A stretch of DNA of 64,000 nt from Himantopus leucocephalus. Lineage: Eukaryota > Chordata > Aves > Charadriiformes > Recurvirostridae. Below, piece after piece: positions 1 to 13,900 of this stretch. The stretch is from positions 10,168,995-10,232,994 of the forward strand of contig RSEF01000017.1 in the NCBI GenBank assembly GCA_003993805.1. Reading direction: 5' to 3'. Below the pieces are notes generated by a model. That model worked only from the letters and a program-made list of their open reading frames with translations. It searched no databases and was not told the origin of the DNA. Every line of letters starts with the position of its first letter. The first letter of the stretch is position 1. Position numbers and translations under genes: made by a program.

Positions 1-1694
1 GATATTAACACATGCCAGGTATTAGTTTCTCGTGGGCTCAGCTCGAGCTCTGCATCGTGTTGCCATGCTGCTGATTGCCGCTTAGGAAAAATGCATGCTG
101 CTTAACACTAACATCAGGAAAAGAAACTCTAAACTTTTCCAGAAGTAAAAACTAGCTCAATAGCGTGTGTGAATTTAGTCTGCGACATTAAACGGGTGGA
201 CTCCCTCCGCACTGACCGTGTGCTTTCTTTAAGGTCGCGTTTCTGATACACCGGCCGTGGGAACGCGCCGATAGCAAGCTCAGGTCATTTTCTCCACTCC
301 GCAGCTAAATGCCCAGAGGCTGTGCCATCTTACGGCNCGCCCAAGGCTGTGCCATCTTACGGCTTTGCCATTTCTGACAGTACGGAGAACACTAGCACGT
401 AACTCAATTCATTAACATGGAAGGGTAGAACGAAGGAGGAAAGTCAAATTCAGATGCAGACAGACGTTATCGTAATAAAATATGAGACTGAAAAGAATTT
501 GACCGAAGAACCCTGAAGTTCCAAGTTTTTCACGTCCTTTCAGCCAGTCTCAAGTTCTGCTTAGGCCCCCGCGAGAGGAGTGTGATTATGGAAGTCTTGA
601 AAAATAAAGACTACTCTGTACAACTCCAGCGGTACAGTCCAGCATCCTTCACAAAACATCCTCATAAATAATATAGATCTAATTTGTACAGAGTGACACT
701 GTTATTTAAGGGGAAAAATGAAGAATATGTGCAAAGACAAACAAAGCTGCTCTTGATGTCATTACAGGTCCAAATCGGGTAACAAGCACGCAAATGGCAA
801 AAAATAAGCAAACCTAGAATACAATTAGTTTAGCCTAAAGTGAGAGACAGGATTGGTTTCACTGGAGTTTAAATGAACTCTTCGGCCTTCACACTGTAAG
901 GCTTTTTGCAGAAGCAGTGCTTAGTACCTGAAGACAATACCACCACTTGATTCACCAAATTTGACTTCATCAAGTAAATTTTTTCTGTGAATAAGTGTCA
1001 GCTTATTGGTTCTGTGGAAGCAAAAGGATAAACATCTCTAGTTTTTCTGTAAAAAATTAACAGTACTTGTCACGGCAAAGACATGTACAAAGAAGCAGAA
1101 GCCAAAATGTGATTTCAGTGTTTTAAGACCAACTTTAAAAAATAAGTACATAGACAATGATCAAATCTGTATTGATTCCATCATGTGCAGTCCATGGAAA
1201 GAAGAGGGTCAAAGCCTGAAGTCTGACCACAAACATAATTCCAGGTTTCAGTTTTCCAAAGTCCACAACCGGTATTTGGGACGGCAGCTCCTTCCTTGCT
1301 TTCCGTGATACACCCAGTGCATACAAAGTAATGTAATTCCTTCGGTACAAGCGTGCCTCTCCATCTGCGCAACCAATCCCGTGACGCTGGGCATCGTCCC
1401 ACTGTATTTTGGTCCTTGTCATCACACATGGGTTTCTATACACTCGGGAAGAAAACACAGTTTGTCACGAGCTGTGCCGTAGGTCCAGCAGAGAGGTAAA
1501 TAAATAGCCATTGCCAGGATCGTTATCTGAGAACGGGAGCTTGCAGTAGACTTTTTGAAGAGCATAAATTAAAAAAGCTGAAATAAATAATTGTGACTAT
1601 CAGATGAAGGAATTCAAGAGTCTGTCTCTCCTCCTGCAGCACACGTACATACCTGGGCATTAACTCTCAGTTCTGTCCTGCTGAATTAGCACCG
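1..1694 (-). other. TTLL11 3' UTR and/or downstream flank
   Basis: Non-coding stretch after the TTLL11 stop, read on the minus strand. I found no AATAAA or ATTAAA hexamer on the minus strand between 1694 and 1. The transcript therefore probably runs past the window edge or uses a variant signal. A single N lies at 337. No other gene is visible; the short frames at 1135-1458 are not supported. Confidence 0.6.
318..363. repeat. Short direct repeat flanking the N at 337
   Basis: The 20 bases ending just before the N (317-336) recur at 344-363. This is the same pattern as at the other single-N positions and is most likely an assembly join. Confidence 0.9.
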
Positions 1695-1984
1695 TTAATA
1701 GCGATGATTTCTATAATCTGCAAATTTACTAGCTGTGGCAGTGCGATTCAGGAGGGGTGTATGTGTAGCTGGTGTAAGGTGAAGTCCATCTGTCTGACAA
1801 GGAACTACTGCACTTCGGCGCTCCACGATCCCACGGCCACAAACCAGGCGCTTTTCATCCAGGGCAGCCAGGTGGTACTCACAAAAATCGATCAGCGATG
1901 CCACTTGCTCGTGAAGCGGGAGGGACTTGTATTTTTTCTGAGCCAGGCAGAAGAAAGCTTCGACAAAGGCTTGCAAACACATTC
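1695..1984 (-). CDS. TTLL11: TTLL11 last coding exon 9 (residues 582-677)
   Basis: The acceptor CCTTGCAG is followed by GA to finish Gly582, then MCLQAFVEAFFCLAQKKYKS and LPLHEQVASLIDFCEYHLAA up to LDEKRLVCGRG, which matches the conserved C-terminal block of the family member. After CGRG the sequence (IVERRSAVVPCQTDG onward, about 46 residues) is a low-conservation tail ending at TAA. The tail may differ between species or be replaced by alternative splicing; the stop as read is the simplest model. Confidence 0.93.
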
Positions 1985-4900
1985 CTGCAAGGAAAAGGTG
2001 TTTATAGGAGATTCACAGCACAGTGTTCTCCAGCAAACTGCATTCTTTAAATATAACAATCTCTCTCGTTTCCTTAGCACCAAGGTCAAACGTGTACGTG
2101 CTGGGTGCGGACACATACAATTGTGTTAGTTAACGGCTTTTAAATTAAACAGCAGCCATCTAGAATGCTAACTAGGGAAAGAAATTGCCTGTCCTTCAAA
2201 AACCAGAATACAAGTTTTTATTTGTGTGTAACATGCACATGAGCTCATTTAGCGTTTCAGCAGAGAGTACGCCCAGGCTGGGTGACAGAGGGCCGACACT
2301 CGCTGAGCCGTCAGCCCGACCCACAGCCTGGCGTCCGGAGGCAAACTGGTACAGCAACAGCTGATTTTAAGTTGTTGTACAATTAAATTGGTGTAACATC
2401 AGCCTTGATTTCCGCTGCCTCAAATATTAAGTTGAAATAGAATCAGAGACACAGTAACACGTTGAGCTTCAAGGAAAGCAATCCACCTGGAGAGAAAACC
2501 AGGTTTGTATCGGCACCCGAATTGGGTCATTTAAACCTTGTATTTTCAGAGATGGACCTAAAACCAAAGTTCAAATGTAGACCGACTGAAACAGGATGGT
2601 ATTTCAGTCTGTAGCACTATAAAGGTAACCCCATTACCAAGTATCACCTTATCGCAGAAGTGAGTTTATTTGAAGTGTCGCTTTCCTTCTGCAAAGACTG
2701 TGCTCGGTACGGACCCTCAGCCTTCCTCTGGGCGGCAGTGAGGCCGTTTTTCAGCCATACCCGGTAACTCCACACTAGGGTTTTTTCAACCGAATGAAAA
2801 ATAGTTGAAGTGGGTATGAAGGGAAAGTGGTGCAGTGCCAAAAAACTTCTCTGCTATAATAAAACTCTCTGCTCTGCCCCTTCCCAAACAAAAGCGCCCT
2901 GCAGAAACCACAGGCTGCAGCACACACTCTTCAGGTGGTGTTTGATCACATCTTATTAGTAACACGTTACCACAGCCAATGGCAAGGGGGGCTGCATGTT
3001 AACGCTAATTATTGTATTTAAAACCTTGAAGTAAAACCTACTTTAATTCCTAATTAAGAAGCCAGACCGCAATCGGTTGTGCAGAATGCCAGCAACAAGG
3101 AGCACTTACAGCTGCTTTGTGCTTTAACTGGCTCTCCCAGTTTGAACATACACTTAAGATGATTATTTTAGGCTGAGATATTGAAAGATTTGGGTTTTTT
3201 AACTTAATGTTGGCTTATTGATGCTGCAGGAAAGGCACCTTTTCAAAATATTACAATTACGTTCTGAAGTATAATTTCTCTCAACCAAGGCTGCAGCCGG
3301 GGTCGCTTATGATGTTGGCTGTCACACAGCTCGCAAAGGAACCGTTGGGTTATCTGAAAGCAGCAGCTGCCAGCTCGGTGAATTATTTTATCAGTCACGG
3401 TGAGCTGCAGGCAGGGAAAGCACCTTTGGTAGCATACACACTTTCTCCCCCATAAGTGATACTCATGTGAAGCATTTAATGAAAAAAAAAAAGTTAGAAG
3501 CTTCTGTTTTACAACAACCGAAATAGTGACTGTGTTGGTTACAGTTGGAAGAGGGCCAAACGCAAAGCCAACAGAAAAGGTGGAGTATTTTGTGGTTTAA
3601 CACTTAGAAAACATCTGGTTCATTGAGACTCTCAATAAATCTCTTCATTTCTGAAAGCCTGAAGATTCACTTGCACTTCTCTTATTCTCGCTAGCGAAAT
3701 TCTATCAGCTAACCACATAAACGACTTATACCCACACCCAAATGCTAAATGCAAATACTCAGATTTTACATACCCGTGAAACCAAGGTGACCCTAACCTA
3801 CCTAAAGTACTGCGGGAGTTCACGCATAATGAACCACACTATGTCCTCTGCACTACACCTTCATTTTCTCCCTTTTAATCTTAGGTCTGGACTTATTCTT
3901 TCCATCAGCCGTGTCAACAGTCTATTTTACTTACTCTCCTTTTGCCTTATCTGAATTCCTATACGCAAACCCTACAGGGCATTATACGGTACCTATGTTC
4001 AAGCAAGACAAAATAATACCTATCTATTTCGTACAAATATAAGCCTCATTAACATTTCTGAAGCACGTTCAAATATTCAAAAAAAAGGTTATGTACAAAT
4101 AATTTTACTGCTGTCATAACCTGATCACACTCTCACAAATTATTATGTGTATCACTGAGATTCTTGATGTTTATGCAGGAGGGAACTACAGATGTATTTA
4201 GGGGTGTGCGATAACAAATACAAAAGTCTCAACTTGGAGACTTTTGATTCTTCTGCTATTTTAACGTTTAAAAAGAAAAGATGCAGGAATATATACACTG
4301 ATATCCATGTTCAGCTTCCTATATAAAAATATATTTTGAACCAATTTCTGGGAAGACGCCAGCTTGCAGCTCTGTGACCAGCACGCTAGTTCATAACAGC
4401 AGCAGCGACGTGGATTTCTTTATCCCACGCTGATTTAAATGTGACAGTCCTCTTTGATGGCCACAAGGAACAGTGGTATAAAAGCTTCAAGAATACTCCA
4501 ACTGCTGTTTCCCTGCTATAAATGGCTCAAAAATGTGTTAGGAACCATTTTTGTTGTTGTTGCTGAGATGGGAATACTAGCACAATTGAAATTATTCAAC
4601 GTTTTACAAAAGCTACAGAAAAGTTGGGGTCCCTCGTTCAGCAATGGGCCCACATTTTCTCTGGTGTTCTAGAGAACAGAACTGCAAATGGAGCATTCCA
4701 GGGCTGGTGGATAAGGGAAGAGCAACCATCACCTACCTGGAAAGTATTTGACACTGTCACACACAACATTCACATCTCCAAACTGGAGAGACATGGATTC
4801 CACAGATGTGGAGTCGTTTATGGACTCAAGTTCATACAGAGATGTAATAGCAATTTTAGAAATTAAGTTATATATTAAATGGTGTATTTAGGCCATTAAT

Positions 4901-7900
4901 GTAACAAGAAAATAATCCCTGAACTCAGCTATTTGATAGATTACTGTCTCAGATCTAAAAATGTGACCAAAGCAGCTGGGGAGGTAATTCACTACTGACG
5001 GCTAGGTTGGCTGTTTGCTTCTCCAGCAAATTACACAAGGTTTGCTTCATTTTCAATAGGTTTTCTTCATAAATGTCAATAACAAACTCACCAACTCATT
5101 GCGAACGCCTCACAAAATGGTATCTAAAATATATGGATCAGGTGCTCATAAAGCTTTTAAAAATGCATTATGCAAATATTATTTCTTTAGCCAGGGAAAC
5201 ACTCTTTGTTCTTAATTATTTCACTGAGAACTGCAAACCTTCCTTTTCACTGGTAAGACTGAGCATATAATAGGAATGTAGATATTCCGGAACTTTTCAG
5301 AGTGTCTTGCCTTCTGACCAAAGAACCGAACGTCCTATAACTGATATTAACCTCCTGCTTTTTGCAGAGGACAGATTCCCAGGCTATACAGCCCAGAGAC
5401 CTGCTAGCGCAAACCCCCAGGCAAACCTAAACCACAGGAAAAGACAACAGCAGAATGCAGACTGTGATTGTTTGAAAAAAAATGCCTGAAGACCAACTTT
5501 TACAAATTTTTACATAAGACCATATTGTTACAAATATTTGCCTCATATATAGGGATCTTGGACAAACAACAGACTGGAAACACATCACATTTTTAAAGCA
5601 AAGACTGAAAATTATACCTGCGGTGCACAGTGTGGATTTTTAGACATAGATCAGGGCTCATTACACAATGCTCTGCCGCCCTAGTGACATCTACCATATC
5701 AACAGCTTAATAATATTTCAGAAATATTTACGAAGCAAATATGTTTGCTTTAAAAAACTAAGTCCGTAAGATAATCAACAGAAGAAACCCATTGTTGATA
5801 TTTAGTAATCACCTATTCTCAAAAGCAAGTAATTTTCTTTAACAACCTCAGGTACACATGAAAATGCAATTTGTATTCAATAGCAGAAAACTGGCATCCT
5901 GGTGTTATCGCCAGTAGCTACTACTGCCAAGTCCTTTAATGCCGCAGCAATAGCGTGCTACCACTTAGGAAAAAAACAGGTATTCAAACATTTAGAAAAA
6001 CTAAGTTTGAAGGGGTTTTTTTGTTGAGAGAAACCTTTTCTAAACTTCAACACAGAAAATATTTACATCAGAAAGTTATCTCCCTGATGCGCACGCCCGA
6101 AGTCAGCTCTGGGGTCCACGGGTTATCAGTGCGGATCCAAAGCTGTTATAAGCATTTCTCACCGTGGGGCAAGTAATTACACCTAAGAACGCCTACCCTT
6201 TAGTGGGAGCAGAAGATAAGAGCAAAACTCATGAAAGAAGAAAACACTGACATTTCAATTAGTTTGTTTTCCTTTGAAAGGAATTTATGAAAAATCTGTC
6301 TTATAAACCCCAAGAAGTGAACGTGGATGAACTCTACCGCGGGTACAGGTAAACTGAGAACAGTTTGTAACTTCAGACTGCTCAGTTCACGTGTTATACA
6401 GTCAGGATTTGGGCAGCCTGAGAGCGCGCTATTTTTTTCAGGAGATGAAACTGATTTTCATGTTTATGTATAAATCCAGAAAAACTAACCAAACAGCATA
6501 ATCGAAATGCTTAAACAGAAAGCCAAAGACGTGGACGGAATGCTCCCTCTGGCCTGCTTATTAAATGGTGAGAGATTTCTTCTTCTAATAGGTTAGTATT
6601 TTAAATGCAACTGTGTAATAGGGAAATATTCATATTAATTTTTGCAACCACTCAACTGCACTATCAAGAAGATATGTGATGGTAACACAGTAAATCACTG
6701 AGGAAGTTGGGAATAAGATCACACAGTTTAATAAACGTTTTCCTTTTGGCTTTAAAATTATAGAAAATTCTTACTGCTGTTTAGCAAACAGCTGCCCATA
6801 ATCTCTGTTGTTGGCTCACATCTTTGTGTGCTGTATTTTAATTTAAATGCACATTCCTAAGGTCGAAGTAAATAATTTAGATGAATGATTTGGGACCCCG
6901 CATGGCATGCTGCGGCATGCACCCGCCACCTCCTGCAGAAGGTGCCTGTGACCAGCTGAAGGAGCGAAGTCACGGGTCGGTGAATCCTTGTTGGGGTAGA
7001 TGAATTTCTTATCAAAGCCTTTCAGCCATTCTGAGTACACCCTCGCACGGAGCGTTACAATCCAAGTTGGATGTAAAAATGTTTAAAAGCGACTTAACTG
7101 ACTCACGCTCCTCTATGAACAAACAGGAGCACAATTCCCAGGAAGGGGCACCTGCAGCGAACAGCGCTGCTACTCGCCCTTAGTAAGAGCCTATTCAGCA
7201 GCTGAGCGCTGTCCCAGTTTGTGCAGAAGCCCGCTGTCCTTCCCTTACCTCCGCTGCCCTTCCCTTACCTCCGCTGCCCTTCCCTTACCTATCACAAAGA
7301 CAACGAAGATGAAAAAAGGGAGTTTACTGTCGGGCGGGGGGCGGAGAACGTTCTGGGAAAAGAAAAGTTACACAGGTAGTTTTGTTCGTCCCCAAAGTAA
7401 CTTTTTTGGGGAACAGAATTAAATCAAAAAGAGAAGAGTATTTACTTCTACCTCCTGCATAGCTCTTTGGTTGGTTGGGTTTTGCTAGACCATGTAAGCT
7501 ACTCTTCATACAGACATACCTACTTACACTGTAATTAACTTGGAGGTTCTGTGGGGAATGTTTTAAACAGTTCTCTGCAAACAGCAACAAGAATAACGAA
7601 TGCAAAATTGCAACCATAAAAAGGGGCTTGCAGCAGACTTGTTCCAATAAATACATTGAAAACTAAGAGTGATCTGTTGTATAGATAACGGGAAACTGCC
7701 ACGGAACTGAACAGAAGAATTTGTTGCACGTGTACATGCCTCAGACGTACGTGCCTTGGTTCCCATTATTATTACTGAACGTTTGAGGTGTGCTTGAGCT
7801 ACCAAAACTACAAAATACCAGCTTCCATAGCCTTCAAATACAAAACAGTGTTACCTGATTCTTTGTGGTCGATTCCCATGTTGTTCCACCTTCTTGTGAT

Positions 7901-10900
7901 ATCAATATATAAGATATCTACAGAAGCCATTGAAAAATTGCTGTTACTCAGTTTGCAGTTTCTGTTAAAAACAGAGAAAATAAAGAAAAAATTTGGATTA
8001 GGTCCAAACTTCCAAGGTAGGAAAAATTCTGCAAGAGCAACTGAGAGAACATTGGGGGAAAACTGACCCGTGTCGTATGTCCACACCCACTGCAGACAGC
8101 AAACAAACCAGCGTTCATTAAGCGTCTGGATCTGAAACGGTAGAGGCCCCGCATTTTTCACGTTCAGAACATCTCTCGTATGTACCTGCTGTTGCCGCCT
8201 GTGCCGATCTCGCAGGCACCACCTCTNGTAAAGAAATAATTTGGATTAGGTCCAAACTTCCGAGGTAGGAAAAATTCCACAAGAGAATACCTGCTGTTGC
8301 CGCCTGTGCCGATCTCGCAGGCACCACCTCTGCCAGGAGCGGCTCCGGGCAGGAGCGGCCCACTGCGACGCATGCATCTAACTCTGATTTGCACGTGCAA
8401 TCTCACGTCAATCTCTAGCCACAAAAAGGCAGCAGGTCAGATTACAGATTAACTGCCTTAGTTTGGGTTTGCAACAAAGCAGAAAAAAGAAAAACAAAAA
8501 AAAAGAAAACTGTGATTATTCCAATTAAAAACACGAGTTGACCGTTACGCACAGCTTTCTCCCAGGCTGCAGCTAGGACTCCTTCTGAGGCCGTAACAGA
8601 ACGGAATCAATTGGTACATTGCAGAACCCAACAAATCTGCACAGACTATCTACACGAGGCACAGTTTGCACAGAGAAATACTCTTTTATTTGACTGACTG
8701 ATCCTGTTTGGAAAGGGCTGGAGGAAAGCTTTCAGGCACAGAATTACTTCTTCATGCCTGAACACGGAACAGATTTACCCCGTGCCTTACTGAACGCTGC
8801 CTGGAAAACAGCAGCGTCTCTGGATGCATCTCGGGCGTTTGGTGATAAGCACACGTAGGAGATCTGACACTGGTGTGGTCTGAGCCCGCAGCGTGCTGCT
8901 GATCGGTATGTGAGAATTAGGTGTCTGTCCAGGATTTCCAGATGTCTGGCAGCCTGGCTGGAACCAGCGCATGTGCCAAAGAGCGGGCCAAAATTTCTAG
9001 CCAGAAAAGAAAAAAAAAAAACCAAAACAAAAGCAAACAAACAAAAAACCTCTGGATAATTTAAAAGAATCTTACTCTTTAGTAGCCTAAGCAGAGCTCC
9101 CTTAAAACAGAGTTAAGGTCTGGCCTAGGTAGCCCCAAAAACCTCCTAGGCTGCATCCACCCAAGGACCGGAGCCACATTCAGCGTCTCCCTTTTAGTTA
9201 TGTTTTAGAATGAAGAAATTATCGAAGGGGAACAGATTTTGATTAGCTAAAATTGAGTGGCTAGTCTCTGCAGCCACTTGCCCACGTGCACGCACACACA
9301 AAATCACACTCGTCTACCATTTTATTCTTGAAAAGTGATACAGCACACATCATAGAAACATGAGCTTATCTCTGAAATGAGTAGTAATGACAGCATCTCA
9401 GAAAAGGGCCACATAGTTGGTATAGATCCTTGGAAAAACATTAAGATAAAATAAAATTAAAAAGTTTAATTTAACATGCATTAGGAAACTGCAAACACTA
9501 TTTCATTGAGATATGGCAACTTATTTTAACAGTCTTAAAAGAAAACATTGGCATTTATTCTGTGTTCCTCTGACAAGTGCCAAATTAAGGCTGGACTAAA
9601 CAATAGAAAATACAGAACTGGAAACAATCCTGTACTGGTCTGTGGATAGAGCAGATGCCTTCAGTCATTTTCTATATATTGTAATTTGTAAAACTCAAAT
9701 TGTTTATATTCATTCCTGAATGCTAAATGCATCTGCATAGAAACAGGATCTGTATTTTAAGAGTACATCTGCTGCTGCTGCTTATTTCTTTTGTCATTGT
9801 CAATGAAAGACAGAAAATGAGATATTTGTACCATGAGCAGAACAGATAGATCCATAAAAAACAATAAAAAACCCCCTCACAAATAAAAAGTATGTGAAAA
9901 AAATAAATTGAGTTCCTTGCCATTGCAAGTTGCAATTTCACAATGCAAATCCTCAGCGCACAACGCGTCAGCAACTGGCATTTGGAAACCCTTTCCCGTG
10001 GCCTGGGGCAGACGGCTCTGCGCCCCCAGCCAGCAGATCTCAAGTGACCCAATTTCGGTTGTCACTTTTTCACAATGGTATTCCTACCATTTACTAGGAA
10101 CATGACATGCAGACTGAGACTGCAAATAGTATCTCTCAAAGTATTGCTGATCTGCTGCAGAATAAAGACCCAGGATCCTACTAGACACAGTTTCATAGTT
10201 TGATAGGTCAGGTATTTTGGGAGCTTGGAATGAGAAAAATAAATCTATTTTATAAAAAAATATGCAATGGTTCAATGGAACTTACGGGGAAAAGTTTCCT
10301 TAGAAGGCACTACTAAACCCCCAAGCTGAAAGTGTACCACTGTTACGGCCGCTTCTATTCAACAAAAGTTCAGATAAGCGCAGGGACAGCCGTGCTGCCC
10401 CACAGGGTCGGCAGTTGCGAAGTTCTCAGCTATGCTTTAAGCAATTCCTAGAGAAACCTTCACCTTACTAACCTTATAAATGTCCGGAAGCCTGTTGGCC
10501 CCAACTTTGTTGTCCCTTTTACACCAAGAAATCGGATAAACAGCGCAGCCACTCTGTCCACGAGTCGCAGATAGTTGAACTGCTTCGCATACTTGGGAAA
10601 CACTTGCTTGAGACAGAGGGAGGGGAGGCCGGCCTCGGGGCTTTGGGTGCTGTCGCATTCCCGTCTGTCCGCCGGTCCTGCGTCCAACAGCTCTTCGTTT
10701 GCTTCTGACACATGCTCCAACGTCTGACACCTGTAGCACAGAAAATAATTGCATCTGGTGTCAACCTTATTCTTACAAGATTCAATATGCTGTCTTTCTG
10801 GATTTTTTTTTTAATTATAAAACATTATTTTATGAGATCTTTACAATAATGAAAAATCAAGAATAAATACTAAGGTTCTCTAAAGCAGAAATGATGTTAC

Positions 10901-13900
10901 AGGAGTATCTAAAAGGATAACGAGCAGACCATTGTCTGATGCCAAAAATAACACCTATAACTATGACTGACAAAGAGAAGCTGCACCATTACCAGGTTAA
11001 TTGTGAGAGCTACCGTTAACTCATAACTCACCTTGAAATGACCGGGAGCTGGGCACAATTATAACATTTTTCTGTAAGTTTTAAAATTTTTGGTTTATGC
11101 CGAACCTCTCCTCTATTAAAACCTTGGGTTTACCACCCCAGGAAGGTAGGAGCGGGTGCCTGGTCACCCTGGGTGACGCCCTGACCCTGCGTGGCTTTTT
11201 CTGTGCACCTTTGGATATTGTGGCCGAGGAGAAGGTCAGCAATTTGCTATGCAGACATGAAACTGCAACAAATCCTAGCTGTGTACCTTCCGGGCACTGC
11301 CCAAGCTGCAGACACAGATGGAAAACATTAGCAGTGTTCAGAAATTCAGAGGTGTGGCCATCAACCCAGCCACAAAATCATAAAAATGAGTATTTTTTGA
11401 AAAGATGGGTGATTTTAGGACCTCAAAATTATGACCATTTAAGACATGATATTTTCCAGAATATCCATTTTCCTTTCAAAAGGTCTTTACAACCTCCCAA
11501 AAGGTAACAGGCTGACTTCTTCCACACCGACGAGGAAACACCAGATAGTAACCGCACGTTGGTGTTATCAGCATCAAACAAATATAGGTATGTAGAAAAA
11601 AGAGAATTTTCATGGAATTTCATGGAATATTTCATGGGACATGCTTAGAGATTGTAACAATCTAATGATATTCACATCTGTTTTCCAATAATAATTAGAA
11701 GCCTTTACCTCCCCTGACAAGTGAGATACAAAAAGTACAGTAAGATACATTTGCAAAGAAGAAATTCTAACAATACATCCAGAAGGGATACGGTTCACAG
11801 CAATGCACACAGGCACTACTCAGAAGACAATTTCTGGGCAATCCCATTATTTTTTCTTCAAATCCTCTGTGCATACTGTCAAAATACATTATTTCATCTT
11901 CACTGTCATTGCCAAATTCCCTAAACAAAGCTGATCGAGATAATGATGTTCCAAAATAAATGTTACATGTTTATTCAGCATGGCATATTTTTACTTTTTT
12001 TGTGCATTTGACATATCTATATAAAATTCAAGATTGCTATTCTCGTAAGTTCAGAAAGTCTGATAGCTGATGGTAATTATTTGGCACGCGCTAAGCAGAT
12101 ACAGGTTTTCATTTTCTTTCCAGTCATTTTTCTAAGTACCTATCATCGAGAATAATTCATACTAGGTACTATAAAAATTAGTGCTTTTACTACATTGATC
12201 TTTTGTGTTTCTGAGCAGATTTAGTGTCCTTCAGAAAGTTCTGTTCCAGCAGAGAATAACAATCAACATAGTTATTATCCACCCACAGCGCTGTAAAAGT
12301 TATTAAGTCAAATCTACAATAAATCTGTACCTTCCGACTTGGATTCCAAAAGGCAGATTTCCTCAGCCCTCAAATAACCATCTTGCAGTCACTCATCCAT
12401 AACAAATATCCCCATGGGATTTGTGGCCTCTTTTTTCTACTAAATTTCCATGAAAGACGTTACTCCATTGCCACGCTCTGTCCCCTTTCAGGACAGAATA
12501 CTTCAAAATTATACTTTTAACTTCTAGTGAGAGGCACATTGAAAATAAATGTATGGCAACTGTAAGAGAAAGGGCCCTTACACAAAAAAAAAAGTAATGA
12601 TCGCCCCCAAAATATTTAATAAGTATGAATTAAATTGCAAACTCTAATTTCTAAAAGACATTTTGGGGGCAGGTTTTCAACCCTGCTTGAATCTGGGCTC
12701 TGAACTCATTCACACCTCCAGATGTTGCCTTCAAATGCAGCAGCTCCCAAACAGCAACCACAGCTCAGCGCCCAACCCCGGCTGGGAACGTCTCCCTGCG
12801 CCAAATGCCACCTCCGAGCTGAGCGTTAGCAGACGTTGCAACAGTTCTTGGAAAAAGGCATCCATGTTCAGCCTCTTTCGGTGTTTAAGTACTCGTAACT
12901 GCCAAGCCACTGCTGCTGGAGGGGGGGGGGNGGGGGGGGGGGGGCTGTCACGCTGCGACTCACACAGCATCTGCTCTTCTAAGACTATTGTTACCAAATT
13001 TTAAAATATATTGGTTTTTTTGTATCCACGCTTATATTCATTGATGTTGAATAGCTATAAATGTGATCACTTTGGAGATAAAAGACTCCAAAAAGGCTTT
13101 AAAAAAAAATACAAATCTTAGGTAGTGCTTTGATAATGTTCCTCTTTGCTGCAGATAGCAAAGTAGGAAAATAATGTTATTTTTGTCATTAGTTAAGTAA
13201 AGCTCAAAGTAATAAATTATTAGTTTTGTTCTTTCTCACGTAAGATTGGATGGTGGTTTCACTGCCATCGAGTACCCTCTGGCTGCCAGAAGAGCGAGAG
13301 TACATACAGCCAGGAAACAATAAGCACGCAGGCTTCTATTTTTAACCTTAAAAGGTCTGTTCGTGAATTTAAAAATTCAAATCTTCAGCCAGTTGAACTA
13401 GACCTTGACCAAATGTGAAACCTTGTACGCAGTAGGAGAGAAGGTTGTGTTGTTTGCAACATAACTCATTTTAATGACGCCTGGAAGCCCTGAACCCTTT
13501 CTCATTGTAAATTCAAGAGACTTTTTGGATTGTACATTATTCATTCATCATTAATGCTTTCAGTTACAAAAATATAAAGCTTTACTTTAAGAGATGCAAG
13601 CAGAGTGTTTCATTAGGTTACATTTTTTTACAGAAAGTCCTGAAGAGACTGTTAAAGGGATCAGCTTCAGAGAAATCAATTCCAGCGCTGGGTGTCTCCG
13701 CTGCCCGTGCTGCCCAGCCGCGGGAGCGGGGCAGGAGTGCCGGCCGGCCGCGCTGTGCTGCCCACACTTGCAGAACAACCACTCTCCCACTCTCGGCGGA
13801 GTCTTCATCTCCAAATCCCTACCTCCTTCCTGCTGAAGTAACAGTCCCGGAACTCCTGGGGCAGTAGAGTAGTTTAAATGTAGAAGGGTTTTTTTCAGCC

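Noticed and set aside
1704..2129. 141-codon plus-strand frame over TTLL11 exon 9
   Set aside because: Antisense shadow of a confirmed coding exon.
8118..8424. Frames of 81-86 codons containing an undefined residue
   Set aside because: They span the N at 8227 and its duplicated flanks, so they are products of the join.
11097..11507. 136-codon plus-strand frame in intron 6
   Set aside because: No known domain and no supporting context; length is within chance for a 64-kb window.
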